In this document: positions 12,901 through 24,706 of the stretch, piece by piece
Numbering within the stretch: position 1 is the stretch's first letter
How the letters are laid out: every line of letters begins with the position of its first letter
Origin: Casuarina equisetifolia
Lineage: Eukaryota > Streptophyta > Magnoliopsida > Fagales > Casuarinaceae
DNA: 64,000 nucleotides
Reading direction: 5' to 3'
Assembly (NCBI GenBank): GCA_028551475.1
Contig: CM052354.1
Location: 31,705,258-31,769,257 of the forward strand
Notes under the pieces: generated by a model
What the model was told of the DNA's origin: nothing
Seen by the model: the letters and a program-made list of their open reading frames with translations, nothing else
Database searches by the model: none
Program-made: the position numbers and the translations under genes

Positions 12901-13235
12901 TCAGCAAGGTTAAGCTTTTGGAGGTGAATGAGTTGGAAGAGACTACTATAGGAATTTATAGTACCAAGAAGACAACTACTACTAAGGTCAAGGCTCACCA
13001 CATGACTCGTGTTCTCATCACACTAGATCCCACTCCATTTGCAGCAGTTGTTACTTTGAGACACCCAAAAAGAAACCTTTGAATAATTAGAGGAATGACC
13101 AAATTCACTACAATCACTAATAAGGTTTTCTTTGAATTGCAACAAGGCGGAGCTTTCGTTATCGTGGCACGATGGCTGCATAAAGGAAAAGAGTGCCAAC
13201 CAATATATGATAACATAGTGAGTATAAATGTGCAA
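9903..13235 (-). pseudogene. RLP1: Cf-type leucine-rich-repeat receptor-like protein, nearly intact
   Basis: Single-exon RLP, an LRR cell-surface receptor without a kinase that normally signals through partner kinases such as SOBIR1. In order: a short hydrophobic leader; the N-cap (CHDNESSALLQFKENL, then a W...NCCKWSGI motif); about 30 LRRs of the extracellular plant type (LxxLxxLxLxxNxLxGxIP); an island-like interruption around YFETWKAMQILNEM before the last four LRRs; a C-cap ([12 protein letters not shown]); an acidic/loop region; one TM helix with the GYGCGF motif; and a short basic tail ending in NLA. From 13001 to 9903 the frame is open for 1032 codons. Two lesions are visible. A TAG at 13025-13023 sits where RLP2 and RLP3 have GAG (WHGVECHE), a one-base change. 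No ATG opens the frame: upstream in frame there is a TGA at 13262, and the ATG positions of RLP2 are changed. It could be a recent pseudogene, a null allele, or a sequencing artefact. Confidence 0.85.
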
Positions 13236-14752
13236 GGAAGAATAAGGAAAGCAAAAAAGTCAATTATTGTTTTCTGAATGTGGTTTACACCTTTCCCATC
13301 TTCACTTTAACATCACCAACTTCAAGTATTTTTTATTTTACCTCACATGATTTCTCATGAGTTGTAGTCCAAGTCATCTCACCGAAAATTTGCAACAATA
13401 GTAAATCACGCCAAATCCTAGAGTCAGCCATGTCATATTTAATGATTCTAAGATTTTGACACAAGTCGTTCTCTAAAAAATTATTCTCACACTTATTTTT
13501 ATTTTTTACACAAAAGGTCCCATTTTTCTAGCTGGATAATTTAAAATTGAAAATATATTTATTAAGATTTATATATAATCATTAATAGTTTAGTTTATAT
13601 AGTTCAAGATTTTCTCTTATCATATGGGCATAATTTTTCGCCCCTTGTTTCTCACTAATTCTGTGTCTTGAGATTAAATCTAATTTGTAAAATTCTTCAA
13701 TATATTTTACTTTATACCCTTATTTCTATGACTTTAAAAATATAATTTGCTTACCTTCCCTTTACTGGCATAGAAAACAAGGATGAAATAGTAGGAGGCA
13801 CTAGTAGTTGCTTTCGATCAACTCTTTACATATTCTTTTGTAGTTCATTGTCTTTGTCTAATTTAATATATTAATCAAAATTTTGTGCTGAAAAGAAAAT
13901 CTATTTGATATTCCCCAACTCCACAAACTATAAAATATGAATCTACAACACGTTTTGGTACAAACCCATGCCCAAACTAAACCCCAAAATCAAAATCAAA
14001 ACCAAAAACAACTCCGTAATTGTATACCGCGTGACATATCACTACTAACAAAACAAAAAGAAAAATAAACCCTATAAAAAACAACCAAGTAAGAGGACGA
14101 AAATAGAGAAAGATGTTGATTGCAAGAAAGAACTAAGAGAAGAGTGTGGTGCGTTAACAACATGAGAGCTGTCAGGAAGGGGACTAACTAAGTCATTCTA
14201 TACTTCGCCTTCAAGAGATTCAAACCGGAAAAGGGAATGATTGCCAAGAGCAAGACAATGGTTGGATTCTTCTAAAATGATAGGTGCTTTTTCTGGTTCA
14301 GAGATAGATATTTTAAAGAAAGAAGTTCCGAAAAATGATTAGCAACTTTTGTAGCATGGTTTCTACTAGTCTAAAATCTGATGTTCATTTCCGTAATAGC
14401 TTCTCGGATGTAGCTTTTCAATCTTTCTAAGTTCATGAAGTTCTTTGAAGTCAATGGCCAGTGGAGTTTCATTAAATTCTTTCATTCTTGTTCTCTTTAA
14501 TTTCTATGGATAGACGATTTTATTTTTTGATGTTTGAATTGTTTGCCATGAAAATCCTCAACCTATATCTGTGTTAGTGTACATGTGATCAATTTTTAAA
14601 CATTTTGTCACTGCGATTTTGCCAAGCTCTCACAAAAGGGTTTTGATGGTACAACAGATCCTAAGCAGAGAAACTGAATCAACTCAAACAGACACAACCA
14701 TTCTATCCGAAGCCCCCATAACATGTCAAATTGATGAGCAAGACAAACTCAC
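13236..14752. other. Intergenic: RLP1 5' flank and presumed decayed intron of DUF1218 relic C
   Basis: The first part (13270-13330, 'gaatgtggttta', 'cccatcttcactttaa') matches the 5' flank of the DUF1218 exon-1 relics. At 14600-14750 the sequence following the relic C donor ('cagagaaactgaa-caactcaaa') is the common first-intron start. No exon 2 lies between relic C and RLP1. Nothing else coding is seen. Confidence 0.5.
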
Positions 14753-14836
14753 CTTGGTCCTTTGCTCAGGAGCAACAGCAGCAAAAGCTATCAGATTGAA
14801 GACAAACACCACGACCAGGAACAGCTTGGAAGGCAT
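14753..14836 (-). pseudogene. DUF1218 exon 1 relic, copy C (open frame with intact donor)
   Basis: An ATG at 14836 opens 28 codons encoding MPSKLFLVVVFVFNLIAFAA, then VAPEQRTK, followed by a perfect donor AAG|GTGAGT at 14753/14752. This fits the DUF1218 N-terminal hydrophobic segment plus the AEQRR-type junction. No exon 2 follows downstream on the minus strand before RLP1 begins at about 13.2 kb, so this exon is orphaned. It is one of the best copies for promoter comparison because its upstream flank has a good TATA box. Confidence 0.65.
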
Positions 14837-15080
14837 GCCTGCGTACGCCGATCTTCTCTCTCTCACTCTGTCCCCCGTTACTGTTCGCACAGAGTAACAC
14901 AAAAAGATCAAGGAAGGTCTAAGGATAAGCTCACGAAGTTGAACAGAGAAGGGAAAAGGCAACAATCTTACGCTGAATGTGTTTTGGTTCTTAAATAAAC
15001 ATGCATTAAAGTGAATTTAAAAGCTTTTATAGATTGAACCACTGTATAGTTTATAGCGTAACTTCCTAACGCCTTCCCAC
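14837..15080 (-). promoter_or_regulatory. Likely core promoter of DUF1218 relic C, with TATA box
   Basis: On the minus strand a TATA box CTATAAAAG lies at 15032-15024, about 190 bp before the ATG. It is followed by the repeat-wide motif that ends in (A/C)CACATTCA(G/T). The same layout occurs before relics F, G and I, and part of it before RLP1 and RLP2. Assignment as a promoter is inferred from the TATA box and conservation. Confidence 0.45.
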
Positions 15081-15839
15081 GATAGGTTAATTTCTTTCCC
15101 ATCTTCGCTTTAGCCTCCACGTCTTTAAAATTTGGCGTCTACCCACTATGAAGTTTAGTCAAGTCGTCTCATAAAATGCTGTAACAATGGCAGACCACAC
15201 CGCGTTCCAATGTCGGCCACAACTAGTCCAATCGCGATCAAATCCTTTTCTAAAGGATCAGTCACACATTGTTTTCTATTTCCATTTTCGTTTAAAATCT
15301 CAGACAACTAAACATTCCCATTCTTGTAAAAAAAGGTCGAAAATAACAAGAAAGTATGTTACCATTCATAAAAAGAACTTTGCTATAAAATAGCCTCTCC
15401 TAGTATAGAGTTCGCTGTACATTACTATGCTTTATCGTAAAAAATTAACTTAAAATAATTTTTTTTGAAAAAAAAATAACATCAAGGACCGTAGATGAAG
15501 AGAGAAAATAAAAAATGAGTCCAAACCAAAGCCTCATCATGGTTTTAGTTTCTGTCAAAAAGTTAATTTGCAATTCATTATGTCTTTTGCCTAAGAAGCA
15601 ATAGACTTTGATGAATTTGAATGTTATGATAGTCAATAATCATGTTATATTACAGATATCTTAAACAAAACGCACAAACAAAAAATAGAAAATACATTTT
15701 TTAAAGTAAAAAATATAATCATAAAAACCACACTTCATTGATTCACATGAGAGAAAGTAATTATTGTACCTACAAATTAAAAGAAAGTTAATAAATACTC
15801 TTTTAAGCCTAAAAGAGTTTACAATAATGTTTTCTAAGG
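15081..15839. other. Intergenic, no gene seen
   Basis: AT-rich. It contains one of the many copies of a short dispersed motif around 'caatggcagaccacacc' (15185), also found near 16450, 36210, 36730, 49300, 49510 and 50820. No gene is supported. Confidence 0.45.
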
Positions 15840-17750
15840 TCAATGAAGATGATGTAAACAAAAGAAAGGAAGACTTTTGTATTTGATAATGTTGGGAAAG
15901 TCATTCAAAAAGTTTGAGTTAACAAGAAATTATAGGTTTAATAATCTTTAACAAATATTAAACTAATACATCTACATTAACATGACTTTGATTTTTTGTT
16001 CATTTTTGTTTTGTGTTAGTTTGATTCTTGGAATCTACTATAGATGTTCCCAACTATTCAAATTTTTTGTTTAAGGTTATTTTTTATGAGGGTTCTTTAA
16101 TTAATGAAAGGATTTAAAAATTCCTTAAAGTTTATTCTAGAGTTATTTGCATTCAAGACGTTAAGTTAAAATTGAAGTCTATTGGTTTATTAGGCATGTG
16201 ATTTCTGTAATAAAGGCCAGCCATAAGTTCAACATTACAAAACCAACTTTACTTGGATTAGAATCATGCTAGAGTAAACAAAAAAAAGCTACCCTTTTGC
16301 TTTTCTTATAAAAAATTTATGAAACTTGCTGAGCATTATTAAGGTAGAACTTCTCCTATAAATTATGTAATCATGCAGTATTATTGCATTTCTAATCCAA
16401 CTCCTTTTGTCTAATAGTTCAACGTCATGTCAATGAAATTGCTTTCAAACAATGGTGGCCCACACCACCTTTTAGTGTTGGCAGCACCTATTCTAATCAC
16501 TTGAAGACATAGAGACTGGGAGTCATGTGCTCTTATAAAAAATTGTTTATGCATTTATATTGCCATTTTTTCAATAAAAAGAAACCACATATTGATAAAA
16601 AGAAAAATCACATTATCATTAAATGGACATGAAAAAAGGGAATATTGACACTATATGCAATTATATTATGAGAAACATGTAGGATACTATGGTAGCTAAG
16701 GACTCCAAAAAAGTTAGATGGACTTAGTAAACAAGAACCTCATGTTTATGTATCATAGGAAAATAAAATATGACAAGTTCTATATGATAAGAAAATTTAT
16801 TGTGGTTAAGTTAGGGTAGATGAATAGCATCAGTTTCAATTCATTGAATTTATTTATATGAAAAATGCCCAAATCAACATGACAAAAATACCAGCTTTAA
16901 TAAGTGTTAATGTGAATTTGAGACCAAGGAAAAGTCCTTTAAAAGATTTGAAATATTGTGATAAATCATGCACTTTGTATAGATGTTAAGACTATTCAAA
17001 GTTCATGCTAAAAAGTGAATTTTGCTGTTCTAGAAAATGGGTAAGAATATCATAAAGTGTTTCCTACGAACTTACCAAAAAACAATATTGTACACCTCAA
17101 ACTCTATAACAGCCGTGTCAAACACGTTTAAAGGAAATAAAGTCAGGATTACGCTTTTACAAAAGCAATGTGAAACTTTCCCGTAATCGCACTCTAATTG
17201 TTCTACTTTTTCCAAGCATTGGTGCCTAAATCAAAAAGGTAAGCCCAATGCATCTCAATCAATACCACTTCTTTAGAACTCATTACCAAGCTTGCAATAC
17301 AAATTAACTCATCAGTAGTGTCTAACATAAAATTCATGATTCCATATGAAGTTGTCATGGAATTCTATAACGCAAGGGGGTATGAGAGTCAATGGATGTG
17401 TGGACTACGATTATTGGGTCAGGCTCAAAATTCCCTCTGCCAATGTGTGCAAATAAGCTTGGACCTCATAGGTTGCACTTATTGTCTACCATCTAATCTA
17501 ATATTTTCTTCTTTTAGATTTTAAAGTTGTTAATTTCTTTAGCTACTTTCAACAAGTGTAGAATTAACTCTTATCCTCATCAAGCACCACGGGTTTAATG
17601 TACAATTTTCATATTTAATTTTATAAATCCAAGAAGCCTCTAGTAAATAAAAATTTTCTTATTTAACTTGCACACACATGAATAGGGAGCAGCAAAAACA
17701 ATGCATAATGCTTTATTTGTCCAACCAACAACCGAAAAAAATCAATAATG
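15840..17750. repeat. About 2-kb segmental repeat P, copy 1 (copy 2 at 49920-52090; partial copy 3 at 52860-53560)
   Basis: The whole segment matches 49920-52090 in the same orientation, from 'acaaaagaaaggaaga' to 'gtcaattgtggatttcatt'. Near its right end is a 68-codon plus-strand frame (17318-17524, MSNIKFMIPYEVVMEFYNAR...), also open in copy 2. On the minus strand of the same interval, IHWAYLFDLGTNAWKK-like wording is preserved in copies 1 and 2. I recognise no family. It may be a decayed exon or an unclassified element. Confidence 0.6.
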
Positions 17751-17859
17751 CCAATTGTGGATTTCATTCTTTTTTATTTTTTTGGAATGATAGTATTGAG
17801 TAAATTTGAAGAAATGAGGTAAATTTTATAGTTTATCTAAAAATCCAAATTTATTTAAT

Positions 17860-20330
17860 ATAACAATTAATAATCATGTGATAATTGTTTTTCAAAAAGA
17901 GAGAGAGAGAGAATAAGTCTCGATTGATTTGTAGCAAAAAGGGACGTGGACGCATGAATAGACGGCTGTTGATCGAACGTTATGTTGCAGGTCGATGGAA
18001 ATATATCCAAGAAGGATGCAGAGAAGCAGGCACTTTGAGTCATGACGACTTTCTTCTTCAGCATCTCTGTACATCTTTATACATCTTTGATTAAATGAAA
18101 GTAAAAAGATACATTATAAGTTTAAAAGAGTTAAGGATCGTATTTTCCATAATTGATGAATAAAAAAAAGGTAAAGTTTTATGATTAATCTTATTCAATT
18201 AATAGTTCAAAAATCTTGAGTTGAAAAGAATATATGTATTTAATAATTTTTAATTAATACCATAATCAATAGAACCTTTGTTAACATGACTTTATTTTTT
18301 TGTTATTTTTTAAAATTTTTTGTGATAGTTTGGTTCTTGAAGTCTGCTCTAGATATTTGGTCCCTACTGTTCAAATCATTTAGTTAACGATATCTTTTAT
18401 AAGTCATAATTGGTCGTATAATTAATAAAACGATTTCAAGGTGCCTTAATGCTAAGTCCAGAGTCATCTACATCGAAGACCTTGAGGTAGGATTGTGGCC
18501 TTCTTAGGTCATGTCAGCAAGATGGGGTGCTTCCTTTACAAATCAAGAAAAATTAAAAGAATGAGAAAAAGAAGAAATAGGAGGGCGATTGATTGTTGGA
18601 GTTCCGAAGGAGATATCTACAAATAGGATCCAGAGTGCGTAGATCCAGAGTAACTACGCACTCTGAACCATGGCGACTTTCTTCCATTTTCCCGTGCATC
18701 TTTATCAACTTGGAGATGATGCCCCCTCGTGTGACGTACCAGAGCAAGTGTTTTTTCTAGAAAGCATGGGATTTAAGCAAAGTTGATTAATGAATTGTCG
18801 AAAGTGACGGCGAGTTGCAGGGAGAAGAAGTGAAAGACGGAAGAAAATCCCTCCTCCCGTCGGGAAACAGAAAATTAAATGCCCTGACTTGTACGTATGT
18901 TAGCTAAGTGCAAGCCCTTCTACAGCGGTCCTGTGAAAGATACGTCGTAGAAATGTCCTGTCCCGTGCTTTCTGCCAAAGACTTAAATCAACCATCCTAA
19001 TTTCTATAAAAAGTTGATGCTGACTCGCAGAACAAGTCAGTAATGAGGGAGACGTTAGAGGCTTACAGAAAATTATCCTTCAAAAAATCTTCGATCTGCA
19101 AATATTATTGATGTGACAAAAATAATCAATGACATAAAAAATATTTAGTCTCTCATACTATAGATTGATTGTGACTAAGTAACGAATAGGATAAGCACAA
19201 TCATGGGCAATTGGCAGTCGTGGAAGATTAAGAGCATCAGTTAACCCTTTGGGTGCACTAAATTGAAGGTGGCTTAAGATTCTAAGCCACAAATATAGTC
19301 AAGGGCAATGACCCTTCCAACACGTAGTTACGAGAGTAAGGGATGTACCATTTCCACCAACCAATGACTGAAATCAAGGAACCCTCCATGTACTGAGGTT
19401 TGTAGTGGCTGACTTGTCCAATAGCTTAAACAAAGTCAAGCGCACCTCATGAGTTATAATGAAAGATAACATAAATTCAAAGATGTGAAAAACAAATTAT
19501 ATCAAAATGTCTTATCTTACCTTGTGTTTAAACAATAAGTCATAAAACTGAATTATTGCCTATTAAGAATGTAGGAGATTTTTTGTCATTATAATTTAAT
19601 AACTAAATTCCTTTGAGTATAACATACATTTAATTCTTTTTTTTTCTGAAGTATGAAATAAAAAGATTCTTAGAAAGTTCAAATTCAAAGTTTTTGAATT
19701 TGAACAAAATTTATGTGTTAAATCAGGATAAAAATTATTTGTTTGACAACAAAATACATGTTTGTGCTTACTAAAAATGGATTTCTATTGTCACTAATAA
19801 GAACAAAGAAAAGAGATAGAAAAGAAATTTCTGCACGAGTGAGCTATTCTGAAACCGGGACTGTGGATGCATGAATGAAGGGCGACATAGTGGGCGTTAT
19901 GTTGGAGGTCCACTGGAGATTTCTGCAAGTAAGATCCAGAGGAACCATTCGCTCTGAACTTTGGCGACTTTCTTCTTCATACGCCATTCCGTTTTCCTGC
20001 ATTTGTATGCGTGACCATTTGGTTACCAGTGCTTCATTCTCTCCATTGTCGTGTACACATCCTGCGTTTCTTTATCAACTTAGAGACAATGCCCCCCCAA
20101 ATGCCGTACCGAGCAACTGGTTTTTCTAGTAATGTATGGGATTATAGCAAAGCTGATTAATGAGTGGTTGAAGGTGAAGGCAGGTTGCTGGAAAAAGAAG
20201 TGAAAGACGGGAAAACGGAAAATTAAGTTCCCTGACTCGTATGTATGTTACTCTGTTAAACCCTTCTATAGCAGCACTGTGAAAGATACGTTGTGGAAAT
20301 GTCCTGCCCACGCTTCGTGCCAAAGACTTA
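17860..20330. repeat. Region with tandem copies of repeat Q (18690-18960, 20050-20330; third at 35780-36010)
   Basis: The unit includes 'ctttatcaactt(g/a)gaga', 'gcaac-ggtttttctag' and 'gaagtgaaagacggga', then 'cctgact(t/c)gta(c/t)gtatgtta'. Two copies are here and one lies at 35780-36010. A related run with 'ggcgactttcttctt' occurs near 18040, 18670, 19965 and 49850. No open frame is conserved among copies, so I treat them as noncoding duplications. Confidence 0.55.
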
Positions 20331-20559
20331 AATCAACCATCCTAAATTTCAGAAAAAATTGATGGTGACACGTAGAACAAGTCAATAATGGAGACAAGAG
20401 AAGTTCACGAACCAAGCCACAAATACAGTCAAGGGCAACGACCCTTCCTACACGGCGGCATGAGAGCGATAGGCGTCCTATTCCAAATTTAAATCCTAAG
20501 ACCCAAAAACAAGGACCCCTCCATGCACTGAGAATCGCAGTGACTGAATTGTGTAAAAG

Positions 20560-21005
20560 CTTAAGTAGAAAATTAAGTGGCATTTCACGTATGGGATTGG
20601 TCACTGGTGTTGTTAGCTGATGGTCTTGTTCCAGAGCTGTGGATCTTTTTGCTGATTTCGTTGGATGAGCATCAACACCTTGGAGCGGGGATTTACCCAC
20701 GGAAAACTATTTTGATGACAGGCACGATACTGGCTGTCTTACATATGATATATATATATAATATGTAAAACATCTTGATGGATATATAAGAAAAAATAAC
20801 TTTTTCTCCACCCAAAAATCTTTGGTAAAGGCCGCCTGATGGGTTGACAGGGAAGGAGTTATGCTCCTCTCAAAGTCGATTTATGCAGGATGGCCTCCCA
20901 AGGCCCGATTTCTATTAGATTTTCAGTTCGATAGCTTGAGGCGAAAGTGGTTGGTTTTTTAAGGTAGATTGCCGTGGAAGAATGTGAGCAACTGTCCCTA
21001 AGAGA
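20560..21005. repeat. Partner copy of the repeat at 1395-1705
   Basis: Same orientation as the left-end copy, with an internal extra stretch (about 20605-20700). Open frames across it are not shared with the partner and are not supported as genes. Confidence 0.55.
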
Positions 21006-22633
21006 ATGGTAAGCCAGGTAGACATTCCTTGGATTTATATGCTAAGGGTTTGTCCATGCTAAATTTATCCAGATAGGTATTAGACAACGTGTCTAGATTG
21101 AAGCACAATAGATGAGGTTGTTTGAAGCCCATAATATATTGAGTTTTATATAACGTTGTTTTTCTATTTATTTATTTTAGCCTCGACAATAAATATACTG
21201 CCACGAATTTGAGTAGTGAAATATAACACTTAATAATCATGTTGCAATCGTATATCTTAACACACAATGAAAAAAAGAGAAGGATATGCTTTAATTGGTT
21301 TATAAAATAAAACAAAGTAGACAAATATATCTTAAGTTTAAAAAAAGTAATAATCATGTTGTTCTTAATCGATGAAGGTTTTGTAAACTAAAAAGTGAAA
21401 TAATTATATGATTAATCTTATTTGATTAGTAGTTTGAAAATTTTGAATTGACAATATTTATAGAATTAATAATTTTTAATTACTATAGTAACTAATGCAA
21501 TCTATGTTGACATGACTTTAATTTTTTTGTCCTTTCTTAGTTATTTTGTTTGTTTGGTTCCTAAAATCTGTTCTATATCCTGTTCACTGAATTTCAAATT
21601 TTTTAGTAAACATTATTTTTGGTGAGTCATGGCAGGTCCTTTAAATAAAAAAATGATTTCAATGTCCTTTAAAGTTTATTCTAAAATCACCGACATTGAA
21701 GACCATGAGAGTAGAATTGGAGGCTTTGTTAGACACATCAGCAGTTAGGGCCGCGTCAGCAAGATGGAGTGATTATTTAATCAACGGATGATAAAGGGAA
21801 TGCCCAATCTTACTATTAACAATCCGACACTGATCTTTCCCAACAACCACTTAACCAACACATTAAGGGACAGCACTTTCGTATTTTCTCCCTTTTGAGC
21901 CATCGGAATCGCCTCTCCGGTTGTACCCTTCTACACTTGTTAAAAGACAAAGCTAACCTGGCCATTCGTCCAAAAGGCTACACTATTACACATAACAACT
22001 TAAAAACAGAACTTTTTAAGACCTTTCAGCCCAAAGATGAAGGATGATATACTGCTATTTTTGTATAAAATAAAGCACAGGAAACACATTGAAACAAGGA
22101 TGAAGCAATACAAAGTACAAATTGACATGGGTACTCTGTAGTTCATTGACTTTGTTTAATTTGATGTATTAAATGAAAATTTTCTGCCAAAAAAGGAAAT
22201 TCTACTAAATCTTCTGCAGTCTCATGCCTGAAATCAAGCCTAGTGTCTTACTCAAAACCATTAATAATTCCATGCCTAGAATAACGAAGTTACTATAACC
22301 CAGTACTGGGAGTGCAGTCTTTTTCTCTGGTGGAAGGAAGTTTATCTCAAATACAATCACAAAGCTTACAGATAGGATGAGACAGAAAGGCTTCGCTTTT
22401 AAGTCCTATGGCTGAACCTTCCAGGACATATATCATAATTAGAGAACCTATTTTAGCAACAGGGGTTGTTTGTGTTCTATTTTTAAGAAACCGGCTTACG
22501 TAATTGGGTGCAGAGAAATTGAGCTAATCCAAACCAAGACAACACTTCTAACCAAAGCCCACAAAACAATATGTGAAAGGAAAAACAGATTCAAATTAGC
22601 AAACCAACAAATTGATGAGCAAGACAATCTCAC
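21006..22633. other. Intergenic, no gene seen
   Basis: AT-rich. A block at about 21420-21700 ('catgactttaat', 'ttggttcctaaaatctg') is a further copy of a motif that also lies at 16000, 18300, 35600 and 50080. The last 250 bp before 22634 correspond to the start of the intron after DUF1218 exon 1 relic D. Confidence 0.5.
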
Positions 22634-22692
22634 TTTGGTCCTATTCTCAGCAGTAAGAGCAAGAGCAAAAGCTATCAGATCGAAGGACAAAG
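22634..22692 (-). pseudogene. DUF1218 exon 1 relic, copy D (5' truncated)
   Basis: The minus strand encodes FDLIAFALALTAENRTK followed by a donor AAA|GTGAGA. The initiating MASK-LLLVVV part is gone: homology breaks off near 22692, where unrelated sequence begins. No exon 2 was found in the 22.6-20.5 kb direction. It is an orphan fragment. Confidence 0.6.
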
Positions 22693-23079
22693 AAAGGGTG
22701 GCGTTGGACCTCTAAGTCAGAGGTAACTGTAATACAAATGTCGTATGACATGACAATAAATAAATTAAAAGTATTCACAGGTTTACTTTGACTGAAAAAT
22801 GAGGAACATGAGGACTTGTTCTATTTCTCCTTGCGAGCTCTCTCTCACATCGAATGTATCTCTAGTTTCATCCCTGGATAGCACCAATTATTAAGAGTGG
22901 GGAAGGGTTTAGTGAGAAAAGCAATAGACTATTTGCGGAAAATCACTTCTCTTTCAAACTATGAAAGACATTTTGACACTTTTAACTGTTTTTAATGGAG
23001 GATTTATAATGTGAAATGAAATAGTTTCTTCCTTAACATTCCAATTGTTAAACTCTTGTTCTATCAACTTGTCTGTTGC

Positions 23080-23420
23080 GATAAACCATCGTTCAGCCAA
23101 AAGTTAAACTCTCAGCCGCATAATCATCTTTTATAAACAACCCAACTCGTATAAATATTCAATTCAACAGCTCAACTTGATGGTGTTATCATATCCTGAA
23201 ATGCTTGCGACGACGGCGATTTTTCAGCTTGCATTAATGCCTCTGTGTTTTTTTCGTGTGGAAAATAAACTTTTCTCTCTTTAACATGATGGAGATGTGC
23301 CATTGAGAGATCGATATGACGCATAATTGTGATTATTATCATGCCAAATGCGCCCCATGGGGTTCATAATCGATAGATGTTACACCTAATAATCTTAGAT
23401 TGTAAATTTCTCAATTTTGA
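23080..23420 (-). repeat. Conserved block X, copy 3
   Basis: Matches 2240-2580 and 5128-5560 ('catgatggagatgtgcca', 'gacgcataattgtgattatt'). It lies downstream, in minus sense, of exon-2 relic E. The distance to that relic equals that in the other units once the LINE insertion is subtracted. The frame is broken. Confidence 0.55.
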
Positions 23421-23711
23421 TGTTGGAGTTAATGTAGTAGCAACCACAAAGAAAAGAGAGAAAAAAGCAAGAATGATTAGAAAGCTTAATCTTATATCAT
23501 ATTATATTTAAAAATAATGGATCCTTTTTCTTAAAAAGAAAATTTCTTATAGTAATTAGGTAATATAAGACTTATACTATATTACTTTTAAAGTGTTGCT
23601 TAATCTCTTTATAAGAATATTTATTTGTTAACAAAGAGATATTATACTTAAATTTAAGTGTTGATATTTTAAAAAAATTATCCTTCTAAAAAGTCATCAT
23701 ATGCAAAAAAA

Positions 23712-24706
23712 AAATTCAAATAAAACTTTTTTTTTTTTGTGGAAAGGTAAGTTGTATTAATACATATTCAAGTACAAAAGCATAGAGGCATATTCCAGTA
23801 TTACAAAAGTTACCATATCTATGAAAAGAGGGAAGTTGGAAACCTCCAAATCTCACTTAAAATAACATTACATTGAGAAGATTTTATATTTCTAAACTGA
23901 GAAACTCTCCCTTGTACTATCTTCTTTATTTTCGCTAAGAGAATAGGGATATGTATTGTTTTCTCCTAAAAACATCTTCTATTTCGTTCAGCCCATATAC
24001 AATAAATACAAGCTAAGAAAGATATCTTGATAAGTTTGGCAGCTAAATTTTTTCCTTTTATTGCTTTGATCATCATTGTAGTTTTTCATTCCATCCTCTA
24101 ATGTTATGTCAGATTCTATTCTGAGCAAAAATACTTTTCCAAATCATCCTTATGCATGCATATTCAAAAAAGAGATGACTTCTATTTTCTGAATGAGATT
24201 AACAAAAATCACAATATATGTTTACCGAAGGAAATCATCGTACAAGTTCTGTTGCTGTAGAAAGTATGTCCCTACAAACAAGTTATTCAATGAAATTATG
24301 TTTGCTAATGCCACTTGTCCAAATTAAATTTTACCAATCCACCATTTCTCCAACTTGTCAAAGATCATTATAAATCTTTTAGCAACAATATGTAGGACTC
24401 GAGAGAACAAAGGTAAGTATGGACCTTAACTTGAGAAAACCCTGCCAACTCTAAGCCATGATACCTTTTATGTCTAACTGCATTACTGAGATTCTTTTAC
24501 ACTTTGTGTTGTTAATCCATTTACTCCATAATAAGCCTTTTGAGAGATTAATGAGATTCCAAATTTTGAGATTCAGTAAACCTAATCCCCCTTCCTTTTT
24601 TGGTGAACAAACAGTTTGTCAAGCTACTTTGTTAGAACAATGCATATCTATATTACCTGCCCATAAGAAGTTCCTTATCACCGAATAAGAAATTCAAATA
24701 AAACTT
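23712..24706 (-). mobile_element. 5'-truncated L1-type LINE with 17-bp target-site duplication
   Basis: Direct repeats of aaattcaaataaaactt lie at 23712-23728 and 24690-24706. Next to the left copy is a T run (23729-23738), the poly-A tail of a minus-strand element. On the minus strand, broken frames spell the zinc-binding end of a LINE reverse transcriptase: a C..C spacing, then HSENRSHLFFEYACIRMIW, and further on IVYGLNEI in the position of the usual IYxIWxERN. The body (23729-24689, about 960 bp) is therefore only the 3' end of an element. It carries several stops and is inactive. It inserted between block X and exon-2 relic E. Confidence 0.75.

Noticed and set aside
20266-20700. 144-codon minus-strand open frame
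   Set aside because: It spans parts of two different repeats (Q and the 1395/20560 family), shows no domain pattern, and is not open in partner copies.
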